64,000 nt of DNA from Leptasterias polaris (lineage: Eukaryota > Echinodermata > Asteroidea > Forcipulatida > Asteriidae): contig JAZGTN010000094.1 in NCBI GenBank assembly GCA_037783415.1, forward strand, positions 3,596,001-3,660,000, written 5' to 3'. Of the stretch, positions 36,801-43,631 are shown piece after piece; the first letter of the stretch is position 1; the number at the start of each line of letters is the position of its first letter. A model generated the notes under the pieces. The model did not search any database, had not been told where the DNA came from, and saw only the letters and a list, made by a program, of their open reading frames with translations. The translations under genes and the position numbers were made by a program.

Positions 36801-39447
36801 GCGCTAGCTGTGTGAGCGTAGAATGCCTAGTAACAGGACTATGCAAGCGCACAAGCAAAAATTCCCTACTAACTCGTGAAATACGCTTGACGTAAGCGTG
36901 GAATTCCCTGCTTCCATAAGCGCCGACTCATTGCTTACGGTAAGCAGAGCCATGAAATTGGGCCCAGGTCACATGTGTGTGTATCTACTGCCTGCCCAAA
37001 GTTGTTGCTACTTCACAGCGTTCTCCCTCAACAGTGATCTGCTGGCCAAATGCCAGTTAAAACAACTGAGGACCAGTCAAAATCCACTCCAAGTGGAACG
37101 ACTGGCTAGTTCAGTGTTGAAAAGCATGCCATTTAATATAAAGTATAGACAAGTGAAAGGGCTGGGGGACCAGTGGAAAGACAAGCTAACTGGTCCTGCT
37201 GGATAGTGACTGAAACAGTTAAGGGCAAACCCGGCTTCAGACTCCAAAGCTGGCATATAAGCTTGTGTATAATTTTACCCAAATCACGTTTCAGTTTTCA
37301 AAAGCATTCCTTACGACAACAACCTTGTAATTCTGAGAAGACCTTGGGTCTTTGAAGAACATCAAAGGCTAATTATTAAACTCTTCATGCACGAGAAACA
37401 TTCCTGCATGAAACGTTTCTCAGATTGTATTAACTTGCATAAATCATCACTTTGCTCCAAATTGGACTCGGGCACTGAATTTTCAATCATTAGAGGTTGG
37501 CTTAATACCCTCCCTTTCACCTCTGTGGACCCCAGTTCAAATCTGGCATTGGACCGGAACCTTACATGTGGATTGGGTTTTAAGTCCCTACCTGGGTTTC
37601 CCCCAGTTGGGGTTTTCCTCCCACATCTAAAACTGACAATCCTTTCAGCGTTTTCTTTTCGCAGGTATCTTCAGGCCTAAGGGACCTTACACTGCACTTT
37701 TGAAAGTTCCTTTGCTTCATCACAAAATAATAACAATAACGACTGAGGAATCCTGTATAAACAAGGGCTACTCACCGTGAGGTTGTATTCAGCGAACTTT
37801 GCATTTCTGGTGAGTAGAGACACCAATCCGATGAGTACACCCAGACCAACGACGGCTACGCTCTCCGGGAGGTAATGAAACTTGAACTTAATCAGCAGAT
37901 GAACGAGAATGATGGACAGAGCTGTCATCAGAGAATTAAAAAACATAAAAAACGTTATAAACTTTGCTTGATTGGATGATATTTAAGTCTCAGTTCAATG
38001 AAGCAGCATTAAGTTCTGTAGTGATCCAGTGCAAAATTTGTAACTTTCTCGACTATAGAAACATAGCTACTTAACAATCCTGTCACTTGTCTACCATAAA
38101 ATTCCCACAAAATTGGGTGATCTTACAGTTGGATGGGGCTAACCCCATAAATGGGGACTTCATATCCTACGCCCTAACTCTGCTTCATTGAATGGAGAAT
38201 TCCATTTGTTCAACTCTCTGAAAGTATTCTCACCAAAGATTATAGAGTGCCGAAGGCGCAAGATTGGGAACTGGAGCTCTATCCATTGTTGAAACATGAA
38301 GTATGCATGGACGCCATTTCAGCAAGCAAATGTTTTGTTATAAATATCAATGGTCATTGTCTGCCCTTATCTATTGATGCATCAAAAGAGTTGCTTGCTG
38401 AAAATGGCGTCCTGTGCCCATCTTGTGCCTTTGGTGCTCTATAGACCTTTCTTTTGCAACGTCACAGCCCGAGTTTTTGCCAACCCAGGTTGGAAAAGTA
38501 TGGAAAGCCATAACTGCAAATCAAAAACAGATTGCCACAGTTTGTAGCAGTGTTACACAAATATTCAAAAATAGTGTTGAATTTGTTGGAAACAAATCAA
38601 CCAATCATGGAAGGTATTTCAGTTCAAGAATCTTTACAGAAAATGTTGAATTTGGTCAACATTTTTTAACACGATTGAATGTTTTGCTAACATTCGGCCG
38701 TCCATGCCAACTGGCGCACTTTGTTTATCAACAAAAGAAAGGTCTATAATCGTTGAATTCTCACCATTGCACTTAGTGAACATTCAAGTAGTTTACTATG
38801 ATCAGGTAAGCCAGCGTATGTAAAGCCATACATGTACTTAATGCAAAGTCTGGGCCCAATATTATAGAGCTGCTTAAGCACATACGTAAATAAGCACAAC
38901 AGTAATAGGGTTACCAGCTAATACCATGTCACATCTACAATTTGTGACTGGTATCCTGCTAGTTTTTGCTTAGCAGATTTTTATTTTAAACTCAGTTGGC
39001 AGAGCACCAGTTTGTTAATCCGGAGGTCAATGGTTCAAATCCTGCTCTAGTAAATTTTTCTTTGTTAAACAGTAAATTTGTAAGCAACATTTAAATTTGC
39101 TTTAAAAGCATCCTCTATGAAATTGGGCCCTGGTGTGACACACTCTCACTGCTAAGTCCAGGGAGACAAACTAGATTAGCAGTATTTACGAGGCTAAGTT
39201 GGGGGTGTTACATAATTTTACCCAGAATGAGAAGAATGAAGAACAGCGCTAAGCTGCTGGAGTGTTCCTCTTCAGCTGAATTACCAGCAGGTAGTTGATG
39301 ATCTTGCACTGTTGTCGTGGAAAGAACCTCAGTTGAAGTGCTTTGAGTAGAGTTCGACGTGGTCCTGCTCACAACACAAAATGTAACTAACAAAAAACTC
39401 ATGAATATGCAAGGCAGCCTCAGTGCTTGGTGGGGAACATCTATCAT
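18454..39447 (-). CDS. SLC9A8: Sodium/hydrogen exchanger 8 (NHE8), complete, 14 coding exons
   Basis: Joined coding exons, in transcript order: 39447-39222, 37921-37776, 36644-36561, 34678-34577, 31578-31400, 29812-29674, 27376-27271, 26403-26287, 25096-25014, 24840-24729, 24381-24239, 23349-23287, 22189-22046, 18582-18454. They total 1773 nt, 590 residues plus stop; human NHE8 is about the same length. All junction phases agree. Diagnostic motifs: FFLILLPPIIFE at 134-145, AVDPVA at 207-212, GESILND at 232-238 (ion-binding Asn-Asp pair of CPA1 antiporters), HYTHHNLSP at 341-349 and WFSGLRGAIAYAL around 429-441. The C-terminal EHLSELTEEEYE stretch is typical of NHE8 rather than plasma-membrane NHE1-5. 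Family role: electroneutral exchange of Na+ or K+ for H+, mainly in Golgi/endosomal membranes and some apical membranes. The N-terminus has a hydrophobic signal-like segment and NST sequons. All introns are GT-AG except intron 6, which is AT-AC. Confidence 0.96.
18869..21976 (-). repeat. 3.1-kb minisatellite in NHE8 intron 13 (39/41-bp unit)
   Basis: Basic unit on the plus strand: 'ctctacaaacacaacactct' plus 'actcacagacacgactgac'; a two-base longer form has 'ctccac'. Inner units are near-identical, outer ones diverged. A longer variant block containing 'aaaaacatgatgaaccactc' recurs five times (near 19245, 19885, 20165, 20645, 20845), showing higher-order structure. Read as NHE8 pre-mRNA, most units carry GTGAGT. 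Confidence 0.97.
22046..22189 (-). CDS. SLC9A8: NHE8 coding exon 13 (cytoplasmic tail)
   Basis: 48 codons, phase 0: GSAVDTEHLSELTEEEYE, then FIKWDTKYFVPFFTRRYTNK. This tail block is the most NHE8-specific part of the protein. Acceptor TTATTTAG|GGGAGT, donor ACAAG|GTGAGA. Confidence 0.96.
22956..23250 (-). repeat. 59-bp tandem repeat, 5 copies, in NHE8 intron 12
   Basis: Unit 'ctgtgatcgaataagtaata' through 'atcaactctagaatg'. It ends only about 37 bp from exon 12. Confidence 0.95.
23287..23349 (-). CDS. SLC9A8: NHE8 coding exon 12 (start of cytoplasmic tail)
   Basis: 21 codons, phase 0: FINPGSDKKKKEITLSKTED then Leu. The lysine run and LSKTE match the juxtamembrane tail of NHE8. Acceptor AATCCAG|TTCATC, donor GATCTG|GTGAGT. 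Confidence 0.9.
23587..23755 (+). repeat. tRNA-derived SINE
   Basis: Box A 'tagctcggtggtctattgg' and box B GGTTCGAATCCC at tRNA spacing, with 'cccgagtgattt' after. The 5' acceptor side does not pair, and a non-tRNA body ('gtaaagtgccgagtatacag') follows, so it is a SINE, not a functional tRNA. Confidence 0.7.
23968..24226. mobile_element. GGGCCCAATTTCATGG-family foldback MITE, copy B
   Basis: Inverted ends CAGGGCCCAATTTCATGGCT and AGCCATGAAATTGGGCCCAG. It ends 13 bp from NHE8 exon 11, in intron 11. Confidence 0.9.
24239..24381 (-). CDS. SLC9A8: NHE8 coding exon 11 (GLRGAIAYAL)
   Basis: Phase 1 to phase 0, residues 432-479. GLRGAIAYALSLHL contains Arg434, the conserved arginine of the NHE GLRGA motif, followed by the TTTLTIVLFTVVVIGG helix and LTMPLLK at the end of the membrane domain. 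Acceptor TTGTCAG|GTTTAC, donor CTGAAG|GTACAT. Confidence 0.96.
24478..24545 (-). repeat. tRNA-like sequence (SINE head) in NHE8 intron 10
   Basis: Reverse strand shows box B GGTTCGAATCCC-like 'agttcgaatcccacc' and a box A-like 'gtggcgtagtggta'. There is no convincing full cloverleaf. Confidence 0.5.
24729..24840 (-). CDS. SLC9A8: NHE8 coding exon 10
   Basis: Residues 395-431 plus one base: ILILVGRALNIFPLSFLCNK, then FREHKITLKMQLVMWFS. The GRA.NIFPLS block is family-typical. Acceptor TTATCAG|ATCCTG, donor AGTG|GTAAGA. The intron before it (24841-25013) is only 173 bp, the shortest in the gene. Confidence 0.94.
25014..25096 (-). CDS. SLC9A8: NHE8 coding exon 9
   Basis: Phase 1 to phase 0: the split Glu, then TCVFVYLGLAIPTF and a helix ending FTIWTL. 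Acceptor TTTCAG|AAACTT, donor ACATTA|GTAAGT. The ETCVF.YLGL block is conserved in NHE8. Confidence 0.93.
25380..25615 (-). repeat. SINE with tRNA-like head, diverged copy
   Basis: Same family as 29866-30280: 'aggaacaccggggttaaccc', 'acgggacctacggctgaatg', 'actcggactcgaaccc', 'cagaaacaccagagcttc'. In NHE8 intron 8. Confidence 0.8.
26287..26403 (-). CDS. SLC9A8: NHE8 coding exon 8
   Basis: Phase 1 to phase 1. Encodes GIMSILFCGIAMSHYTHHNL and the TQINVQQTFRTLAFLA block. Acceptor CTCTTAG|GCATC, donor GGCAG|GTGAGT. Confidence 0.96.
26945..27067 (+). pseudogene. THAP-domain N-terminal exon with a nonsense codon
   Basis: ATG at 26945 starts MVKRCSYPNC, then YFWPFPKP and KKCIR: the C-x(4)-C start and the F.PFPK...KC.RW block of a THAP (C2CH) zinc finger. 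The codon where the family has its invariant Trp reads TAG instead of TGG, at codon 41, and reading through gives VSTVGR, close to the family's xxxCGR but lacking its Cys. It lies antisense inside NHE8 intron 7. THAP domains occur in host DNA-binding proteins and in P-element-type transposases; this may be either, decayed. Confidence 0.6.
27271..27376 (-). CDS. SLC9A8: NHE8 coding exon 7 (starts after a U12-type AC acceptor)
   Basis: Starts CTC CTG AAG CAT directly after ...AAAGCAC. Joining it to exon 6 gives ISALLLKHADLRKTPSLEFG, which keeps the family spacing exactly. Ends S327 plus one base at the donor CTCCG|GTAAGT (phase 1). Confidence 0.93.
27583..27795 (-). repeat. 18-bp tandem repeat, 12 copies, in the U12 intron
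   Basis: Plus-strand unit 'cttaccataacaaatttg'; on the transcript strand every unit reads ATGGTAAGC, a strong U2-type 5' splice-site match. It starts about 207 bp into the intron's 3' side, upstream of exon 7. Confidence 0.97.
28107..28336. mobile_element. Small TIR element (about 230 bp)
   Basis: TATAGATAG at the left, CTATCTATA at the right, with longer inverted blocks inside (GGCCATCTTTACGGGCA against TGCCCGTAAAGATGGCG). Likely a TA-targeting MITE. In NHE8 intron 6. Confidence 0.65.
28362..29394. mobile_element. 1.03-kb foldback element with cggcgatg-type ends
   Basis: Ends: CAGGGCCCCATTTCACTAAA and inverted 'gttagtgaaatcggccccag'. Subterminal GCGATGA/TCATCGC motifs are dense at both ends (28395-28500, 29195-29365). 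The interior is AT-rich with no recognisable transposase. Confidence 0.7.
29500..29595 (+). repeat. tRNA-derived SINE head
   Basis: 'gatagcctagttggtagagt' and box B 'agattcaaatcccactctag', then 'tcaatttttctttg', as in the 35.0-35.3 kb copies. Confidence 0.7.
29674..29812 (-). CDS. SLC9A8: NHE8 coding exon 6 (ends at a U12-type donor)
   Basis: Completes Asp246 and continues TVIMLNTPAM to GLISAL (residue 292). Acceptor TGACAG|TACTG. No usable GT donor exists at the homology-defined end; instead the exon stops at GCTCTC and is followed at once by ATATCCTTT, the U12 AT-AC donor consensus. Phase 0. Confidence 0.93.
29866..30280 (-). repeat. Full-length tRNA-derived SINE with L2/CR1-like tail
   Basis: On the minus strand: tRNA(Leu/Ser)-like head ('gtggccgagcggataagaag', box B GGTTCGAGTCCC), a body of about 250 bp, and a tail 'agcgctatataagaactgcg' followed by (ATT)n. 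This is the best-preserved of three copies (also 3675-3985 and 25380-25615). The tail resembles LINE 3' ends in this window, as expected if a LINE supplies its reverse transcriptase. Confidence 0.8.
30350..30690 (+). repeat. SINE, second family
   Basis: 'ggttaagtcatcaggatgtg' and 'gcaaatcccagtcatgac' give a tRNA-like head; the body includes 'cacccaggggtaaataggta' and a 'gctatgtaagaagccactat' tail. Partial relative at 15687-15885. Confidence 0.65.
30767..31003. mobile_element. GGGCCCAATTTCATGG-family foldback MITE, copy C
   Basis: Inverted ends CAGGGCCCAATTTCATGGCT and AGCCATGAAATTGGGCCCAG, interior palindromic. In NHE8 intron 5. Confidence 0.9.
31400..31578 (-). CDS. SLC9A8: NHE8 coding exon 5 (AVDPVA and ND motifs)
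   Basis: Residues 187-245 plus two bases. Contains SFAFGSLISAVDPVATLAIF and NMLVFGESILNDAVSIV; Asp209 and Asn237-Asp238 are in the positions expected for the antiporter core. Acceptor ATCCAG|GCCGGG, donor TCTGA|GTGAGT, phase 2. Confidence 0.96.
31620..31990 (+). repeat. LINE 3' end (L2/CR1-like tail)
   Basis: T-rich 3' UTR-like DNA ending 'ggggcgcaatataaatttta', then 'tgtattattattattc'. The GCGC-ATATAAA-(ATT)n ending is shared with 33380-33455 and the LINE insert at 47.5 kb. Confidence 0.55.
32207..32500. mobile_element. GGGCCC-ended foldback MITE, variant E
   Basis: Ends CAGGGCCCAAATTCATACAG and inverted 'ctctatgaaattgggcccag'; the interior differs from copies A-D but keeps the 'taagca' repeats. 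In NHE8 intron 4. Confidence 0.75.
33165..33455 (+). repeat. LINE 3' end
   Basis: Ends 'gtgaagcgctttgagcgtct', 'ggcgctatataagtttacgt' and (ATT)n, the CR1/L2-like tail design. Confidence 0.6.
33490..33520 (+). repeat. Poly-T run
   Basis: A tract of roughly 28 T between two LINE 3' ends; accounts for apparent poly-Phe and poly-Lys frames. Confidence 0.95.
33640..33838 (+). repeat. LINE 3' end with (ATT)n
   Basis: 'gtaagcgccatggagcattg', 'ggcactatataaatttttac' and a pure (TTA)n run. Same tail type as 33165-33455. Confidence 0.6.
34577..34678 (-). CDS. SLC9A8: NHE8 coding exon 4
   Basis: 34 codons, phase 0 at both ends: GNFFQNIGSI, then a hydrophobic helix ending in YLLGQ. Acceptor ATCAG|GGTAAC, donor GGACAG|GTAATT. 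Confidence 0.95.
34763..34930. repeat. Dispersed repeat copy
   Basis: Matches the window's first 120 bases in order ('cttacttggtaa', 'gctgttgata', 'acattttgagaaac', 'agagagaggg'), and 26525-26640 in part. Confidence 0.6.
35025..35345. repeat. Head-to-head pair of tRNA-derived SINEs forming a large hairpin
   Basis: A minus-strand copy (35025-35148) and a plus-strand copy (about 35212-35345) are inverted over about 120 bp: 'gggttgaacaaagaaaaatt' against 'tttgtctttgttcaaccc', plus the tRNA-like parts and 'atgttggcggtctccctat'. The spacer holds a third, truncated end of the same SINE. In NHE8 intron 3. Confidence 0.85.
35477..36229. mobile_element. 753-bp element with about 228-bp terminal inverted repeats
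   Basis: Arms 35477-35704 and 36003-36229 are almost perfect inverted copies, starting GGGTCTTTCCATAAATGAGG at both ends. ATAC flanks both ends (35473-35476, 36230-36233) as a possible 4-bp target duplication. The centre has its own hairpin ('aggttttcattgaaaa' against 'ttttcaatgaaaacct', 35889-35975). No transposase. In NHE8 intron 3. Confidence 0.9.
36561..36644 (-). CDS. SLC9A8: NHE8 coding exon 3 (LLPPIIFE helix)
   Basis: 28 codons, phase 0 at both ends. Encodes the FFLILLPPIIFESGYSL segment, the NHE helix classically linked to amiloride and ion binding. Acceptor AACCAG|GATTAT, donor CATAAG|GTAAGA. Confidence 0.96.
36715..36967. mobile_element. GGGCCCAATTTCATGG-family foldback MITE, copy D
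   Basis: Inverted ends TGGGCCCAATTTCATGGCTC and GAGCCATGAAATTGGGCCCA. It lies 70 bp from exon 3, in intron 2. Confidence 0.9.
37776..37921 (-). CDS. SLC9A8: NHE8 coding exon 2
   Basis: Residues 76-124. Acceptor GACAG|CTCTG completes the split codon from exon 1 and gives LSIILVHLLIK, then the conserved LPESVAVVGLG helix. Donor ACG|GTGAGT, phase 0. The LVHLLIK and HYLPESVAVV blocks are shared with NHE8 of vertebrates. Confidence 0.95.
38241..38443. mobile_element. TATA-flanked TIR element 1 of an abutting pair
   Basis: TATAGAGTGCCGAAGGCGCA at the left pairs with inverted 'tgtgcctttggtgctctata' at the right, and 'acgccatttcagcaagcaa' pairs with 'ttgcttgctgaaaatggcgt' inside. In NHE8 intron 1. 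Confidence 0.75.
38440..38748. mobile_element. TATA-flanked TIR element 2 of an abutting pair
   Basis: TATAGACCTTTCTTTTGCAA at the left and 'caacaaaagaaaggtctata' at the right. It shares the TATA at 38440-38443 with element 1. No coding capacity. Confidence 0.75.
38851..39133. mobile_element. GGGCCC-ended foldback MITE, variant F, with a SINE inside
   Basis: Ends TGGGCCCAATATTATAGAGC and inverted 'ctatgaaattgggccctgg'. A tRNA-derived SINE piece (about 38990-39075, 'cagttggcagagcaccag', box B 'ggttcaaatcctgctctag') lies inside. In NHE8 intron 1, about 90 bp from exon 1. Confidence 0.7.
39222..39447 (-). CDS. SLC9A8: NHE8 coding exon 1: start codon, signal-like segment, first helix
   Basis: Residues 1-75 plus one base (phase 1 donor G|GTAAAA). 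The start is the first ATG in frame; a second Met at residue 16 begins an equally good hydrophobic signal-like stretch. A Ser/Thr-rich linker with an NSTQ sequon follows, then an acidic EEEH and the hydrophobic start of the first conserved helix (LALFFILLIL). The linker is poorly conserved in the family, so the exact initiator is less certain than the exon. Confidence 0.88.
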
Positions 39448-40179
39448 TTAAAACTGGTTCTGGCTTGGATTTGAATGTTTATATAGTATTAAAGGCACGT
39501 CAGGTCATTTTTTCATTAACAACTTTCTGATTTGTTTTCTTCAGATTTGGGAAGAGCCATTGTTTGTTTAGATGATCTTCCAAACAAGGGAACTTAGCAA
39601 AGCTCAAACAAGGGGATATAAACGCCAAGCTGGCAATCAGCCAATCTCTCTCATACAAACATTGGTTTAACATCTATGATAATCTACTGAACAAATCAAT
39701 AAGTTGTGATTCAGTAACTAGACGACAATCTTTATTGTTTTGTAGAATCAGCAGTTAGCTTGGGCAGAATCGAACCCACAACCTTGTGATTGAAAGTCTT
39801 GCAGTCTAACCAAAACAAAAACACCCCAAAACAAAACAAGTACTAGCATGGGTATGTTTGACCATAGAGCAAGGCCTTGATCTATGGTTTGATATAGATG
39901 TGTATACTATTACATTAGGTTATGTTTGTACAGAGTTTTAAGCAACTATTTATTTATTGTTTGTTTGTTTATTCATTTTTATTTAACTCTCTTTGTTTCT
40001 TTATCTAGAAGTTTAGTTATAAAGTTTGTTATTTTTTTATTTTATAAAAATAAAATTTCGAATTATTTTGCATCTTTGATCTCTGGCTAATTTACACGTC
40101 AGTATACGGTTAAGACTTCTGACAGTTGGCGACCAAAGACATCGGAAAATATGGATGTTAACTGAAGCAGATTTCCTAC

Positions 40180-40430
40180 CCCGTTCCATTGACCGACGAT
40201 GTTTCTTCACTGATGCCGTCTGCAGAGGCTGTCGCAGGGGTGGTGATCGGTTGTGAACCGGCGACATCATCTCGTCTTACGAGCCTCACATCATCTCGTC
40301 TTACGAGCCTCACATCATCTCGTCTTACGAGCCTCACATCATCTCTATCGTTGGCTTCGAAAGCACTGCATTCATTCCAGCATAGTAATCGTATAGCGAG
40401 CAGTAAAAAGGGCAGAATAATCCCTTTCAT
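40180..40430 (-). CDS. Possible secreted-peptide precursor exon with DDVRLVRR repeats
   Basis: The ATG at 40430 opens MKGIILPFLLLAIRLLCW and a CSA-type cleavage site, a convincing signal peptide. After FEANDR come three identical DDVRLVRR units encoded by a perfect 24-bp triplication, then a Ser/Thr-rich segment ending NGT before a donor G|GTAGGAAAT at 40180 (phase 2). Repeats that end in dibasic RR are typical of neuropeptide or peptide-hormone precursors. No downstream exon was found. The phase does not fit NHE8 exon 2, so it is not a simple alternative NHE8 first exon. It may be spurious. Confidence 0.35.
40264..40346 (-). repeat. 24-bp tandem repeat, 3 identical copies plus a partial
   Basis: The unit encodes DDVRLVRR on the minus strand. 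The copies are identical, so the expansion is recent or homogenised; the fourth copy diverges after about 10 bases. The length is a multiple of 3. Confidence 0.9.
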
Positions 40431-41017
40431 ATTATTCTTATTAGTTGTTGTTATTAGCGACAAGAAAACACTAAATAAGCCTGTTTTAGTTAAAAAGTAC
40501 ACTTGCCTTCTCGTTTGTTCTGTTGTTTTTCTGTGTACGTTTCATTGTAGCCGTGTGGTTCCCCCTACTAAACACATTGCAAAAATGATGTATACGTTTG
40601 GGTGCCAGTCAGTTTCATCATCATCAATAGAGGGCAGCATTCATACTGGAGGGGCGGGGCTCTCACTCACAGCTTGGGAGTGGCACGTTAATCAACCCCA
40701 GTAATATTGGTCAATTTCCCAAATGGTAGATGTTTCTTAATTAGAATATAGTTTCATTTATAATCGTTTAGTCGTACTCGACAGTTTACTGTTACAAAAG
40801 GCGGTTGTTTGGACAGGATTTCCATAAATTCCTCGTCTAGTTTCTAATGAGCAAACGACCGGGCGCGGTCCGCCCCGCCCCACCACCCATAAGTACGTTC
40901 TTGATAAATTAAAAGATGTTTTTTTCAAGCCATACAATCTAAATCTAGTTAAATCACTTAATAAAATTAATCGTTTGAACGGGAAAAATAGCCCAGCATC
41001 TTTGAAATGATAATATA

Positions 41018-41699
41018 GGTTTTCTCGGTCAATTTCGGCAAATGAGCAGCCGATTTCATTTTCGTGCGTTCGAATTAAAGCTATTTTGCCTCTCCAGTTG
41101 TTACTGCGTTTCAAATTCAAAATTCGGGCATTCGATTTCGTATTGAGGCATTCAAATTCCTTTTGCACTGTGTTCAATTTAGCATATCGTCATTCTTTTT
41201 CGTGACGCACAATCATCATTCAATTTAGCAAAGCTGGTTCGACTGGAGATTTTACTGGTTTAATTTTTTTCAATTTCGTAAAGAGGCAATCAATTTCGCT
41301 AAATGAGAATTCAAATAAGTACGACTAAAGAAATACGAATAAACAGATAAATCTGTATAGGTTTTCTCGGTCAATTTCGGCAAATGAGCAGCCGATTTCA
41401 TTTTCGTGCGTTCGAATTAAAGCTATTTTGCCTCTCCAGTTGTTACTGCGTTTCAAATTCAAAATTCGGGCATTCAATTTCGTATTGAGGCATTCAAATT
41501 CCTTTTGCACTGTGTTCAATTTAGCATATCGTCATTCTTTTTCGTGACGCACAATCATCATTCAATTTAGCAAAGCTGGTTCGACTGGAGATTTTACTGG
41601 TTTAATTTTTTTCAATTTCGTAAAGAGGCAATCAATTTCGCTAAATGAGAATTCAAATAAGTACGACTAAAGAAATACGAATAAACAGATAATCTGTAT
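41018..41699. repeat. 342-bp near-perfect tandem duplication
   Basis: 41018-41359 and 41360-about 41699 are nearly identical (one substitution, one or two indels seen). Each starts GGTTTTCTCGGTCAATTTCG after TATA. It is the duplicated left end of the element described at 41018-42381. Confidence 0.95.
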
Positions 41700-42381
41700 T
41701 AGGCAACTGTTTCGTATCTTCACTTTAATTCAGGCAAACCTTATTTTCTTTATTTATGGTTCCAGGAGACTTTACATGGGGCCCATGATGTTTTTTCTTC
41801 TTTGTTTTCTCCTATATTCTTTTGGGGGGGGGATCTTTATTGGTTAACTGGCCTAATTTTGTATTGTGTTTGAATGGGGTGTTTCTTTATGTTTTTCCTG
41901 GTTTTTGTTGTTTATGTTGTTTCTTCCTCAACCATCAATCTGTTGGCGTGCAAGACATCTTGGCGTATATGTTTAGGTATGGTTGTACCACAAGCTGCAA
42001 ACATATTGAAATATGCGTGTAAAACTGTAGCAAAAGCTCGTCTTCGAAGTACAAAGTGACTCAAGTGCAAATAAGTGAACCGTATAGTATGCCTTATTAA
42101 CAAAGCGTTTTTTAGATTGCACAAATTACAGAAATGACTGCCCAAAAATGAATTTGAATGACTAAACACACGCCTCAAAAAGCTCCGGCGAATTTGAATG
42201 CTGCTTTGATGAATCGTTAAATTGAATGATTATTTTGTTAAATCTAATGACGCAACAGTACATTTGACTAGTCATAAAACGAAATCGAATGACCCTTTTC
42301 AGTAGCATTCGATTTCGCGCGAAATAGAATAGCGTGGTGGTTAAATTGGCTGCTCATTTGCCGAAATTGACCGAGAAAACC
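41018..42381. mobile_element. TIR element flanked by TATA, left end tandemly duplicated
   Basis: The right end (42348-42381) is the exact inverse of the left end over at least 34 bp, beginning GGTTTTCTCGGTCAATTTCG. TATA flanks the left starts (41014-41017, 41356-41359) and the right end (42382-42385). Inside are many short 'aattcgaatg'-like motifs in both orientations, and no transposase. The unit element would be 41360-42381. Confidence 0.8.
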
Positions 42382-42611
42382 TATACATTAGTACAACAAG
42401 CTGCAACTTTTTGGTGTGTGCCATTTAAATCCAAAACGGCCATGTCTCTACCCATACAGCACGAACTAGGACTTGTAACACATTTTTGGTCTTTTTAAAC
42501 ATTTGACCTTGCATTGTCATAATACATCACAAATACTAGTAAGTGTAGTATCATGATGGGGCGTGTTTTGGCGACCATGACCAGAAACAAGTTTTCTGAC
42601 GTAAAAGAGGT

Positions 42612-42979
42612 TAAGAGTAAGGGTTAGGGTTAGGGATAGGGTTAGGGTTATAGGGTTAGGGTTAGGGTTAGTAGGGTTATAGGGTTAGGGTTATAGGGTT
42701 AGGGTTAGGGTTAGTAGGGTTATAGGGTTAGGGTTATAGGGTTAGGGTTAAGGTTATAGGGTTAGGGTTATAGGGTTAGGGTTATAGGGTTAGGGTTAGG
42801 GTTATAGGGTTAGGGTTAGGGTTATAGGGTTAGGGTTATAGGGTTAGGTTTAGGGTTATAGGGTTAGGGTTAGGGTTATAGGGTTAGGGTTAAGGTTATA
42901 GGGTTAGGGTTATAGGGTTAGGGTCAGAGTGAGGGTTAGGGTTAGTGTTAGGGTTAGGGTTAGGGTTAGGGTTAGGGTT
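42612..42979 (+). repeat. Interstitial telomere-like array
   Basis: About 370 bp of GGGTTA hexamers, broken regularly by GGGTTATA and GGGTTAGTA variants and ending in a cleaner hexamer run. TTAGGG is the telomere repeat of deuterostomes. Confidence 0.95.
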
Positions 42980-43631
42980 GGGACTTTTGGAACTGGCTTA
43001 CAACTTTCGTGTTATTGTGCCATATTTTTTTTACTGGATGTAGAACATGTCATACAAGAGCTCTGCTGAAAGTTTCAACAAGATCAGACATTCCCATTGA
43101 ATTATGAAAATTTGTCCCCCCAAAAATAATTTTATCAAAAATCCCATTTTGGAACTGGGCCCAAAAATGTTCCTTCCTCCATGGTACAGAACCCGGTCAA
43201 TACAGAGCCTATAGCTACATCTCTTGAAAATTCATGCTCTTAAAATATTCAGTCATGGACTTTTTTGTAATTTTATTAGGCCCTAACATTATTTAGTTTT
43301 TATCCTTTAGAGTATTTCATTTTTTTAAAGAATTCCATTAAAATTTTTCGATACTTTTTAGAGTCCGCCATCTTGAAACCAAGCCTAACCGAGCCAACAA
43401 GTCGGTTACGGTTTGGTCAAAACAGCCGCGTCACCGCATTTCAACCGAACACGCGAAATTCGAAAACGCTCAACCACTGTTCAAAGGTCCAACATGGTTT
43501 GGGTCGCCAAACGAACTCCTGAAGCGCCATTGCATTACGTCTATCCAATTTGAAACCACTTGGTTTGTAAGACAAGAGCCTGCAGTGTCCCTCTCTGTTC
43601 CCCCAGTTACCCGGAGACACTTCTATACTAA

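Noticed and set aside
40180..40430. Alternative first exon of NHE8
   Set aside because: Its donor is phase 2 while NHE8 exon 2 needs phase 1, so direct splicing would break the frame.
40189..40704. 171-codon plus-strand frame over the 24-bp repeat
   Set aside because: Opposite-strand shadow of the DDVRLVRR repeat; its Ser/Leu-rich repeats have no signal sequence or domain.
40758..41177. 139-codon minus-strand frame, with a shorter near-copy at 41325-41519
   Set aside because: Both copies start inside the 342-bp tandem duplication of a transposon end and the first runs out into AT-rich DNA; no domain, no splice support.
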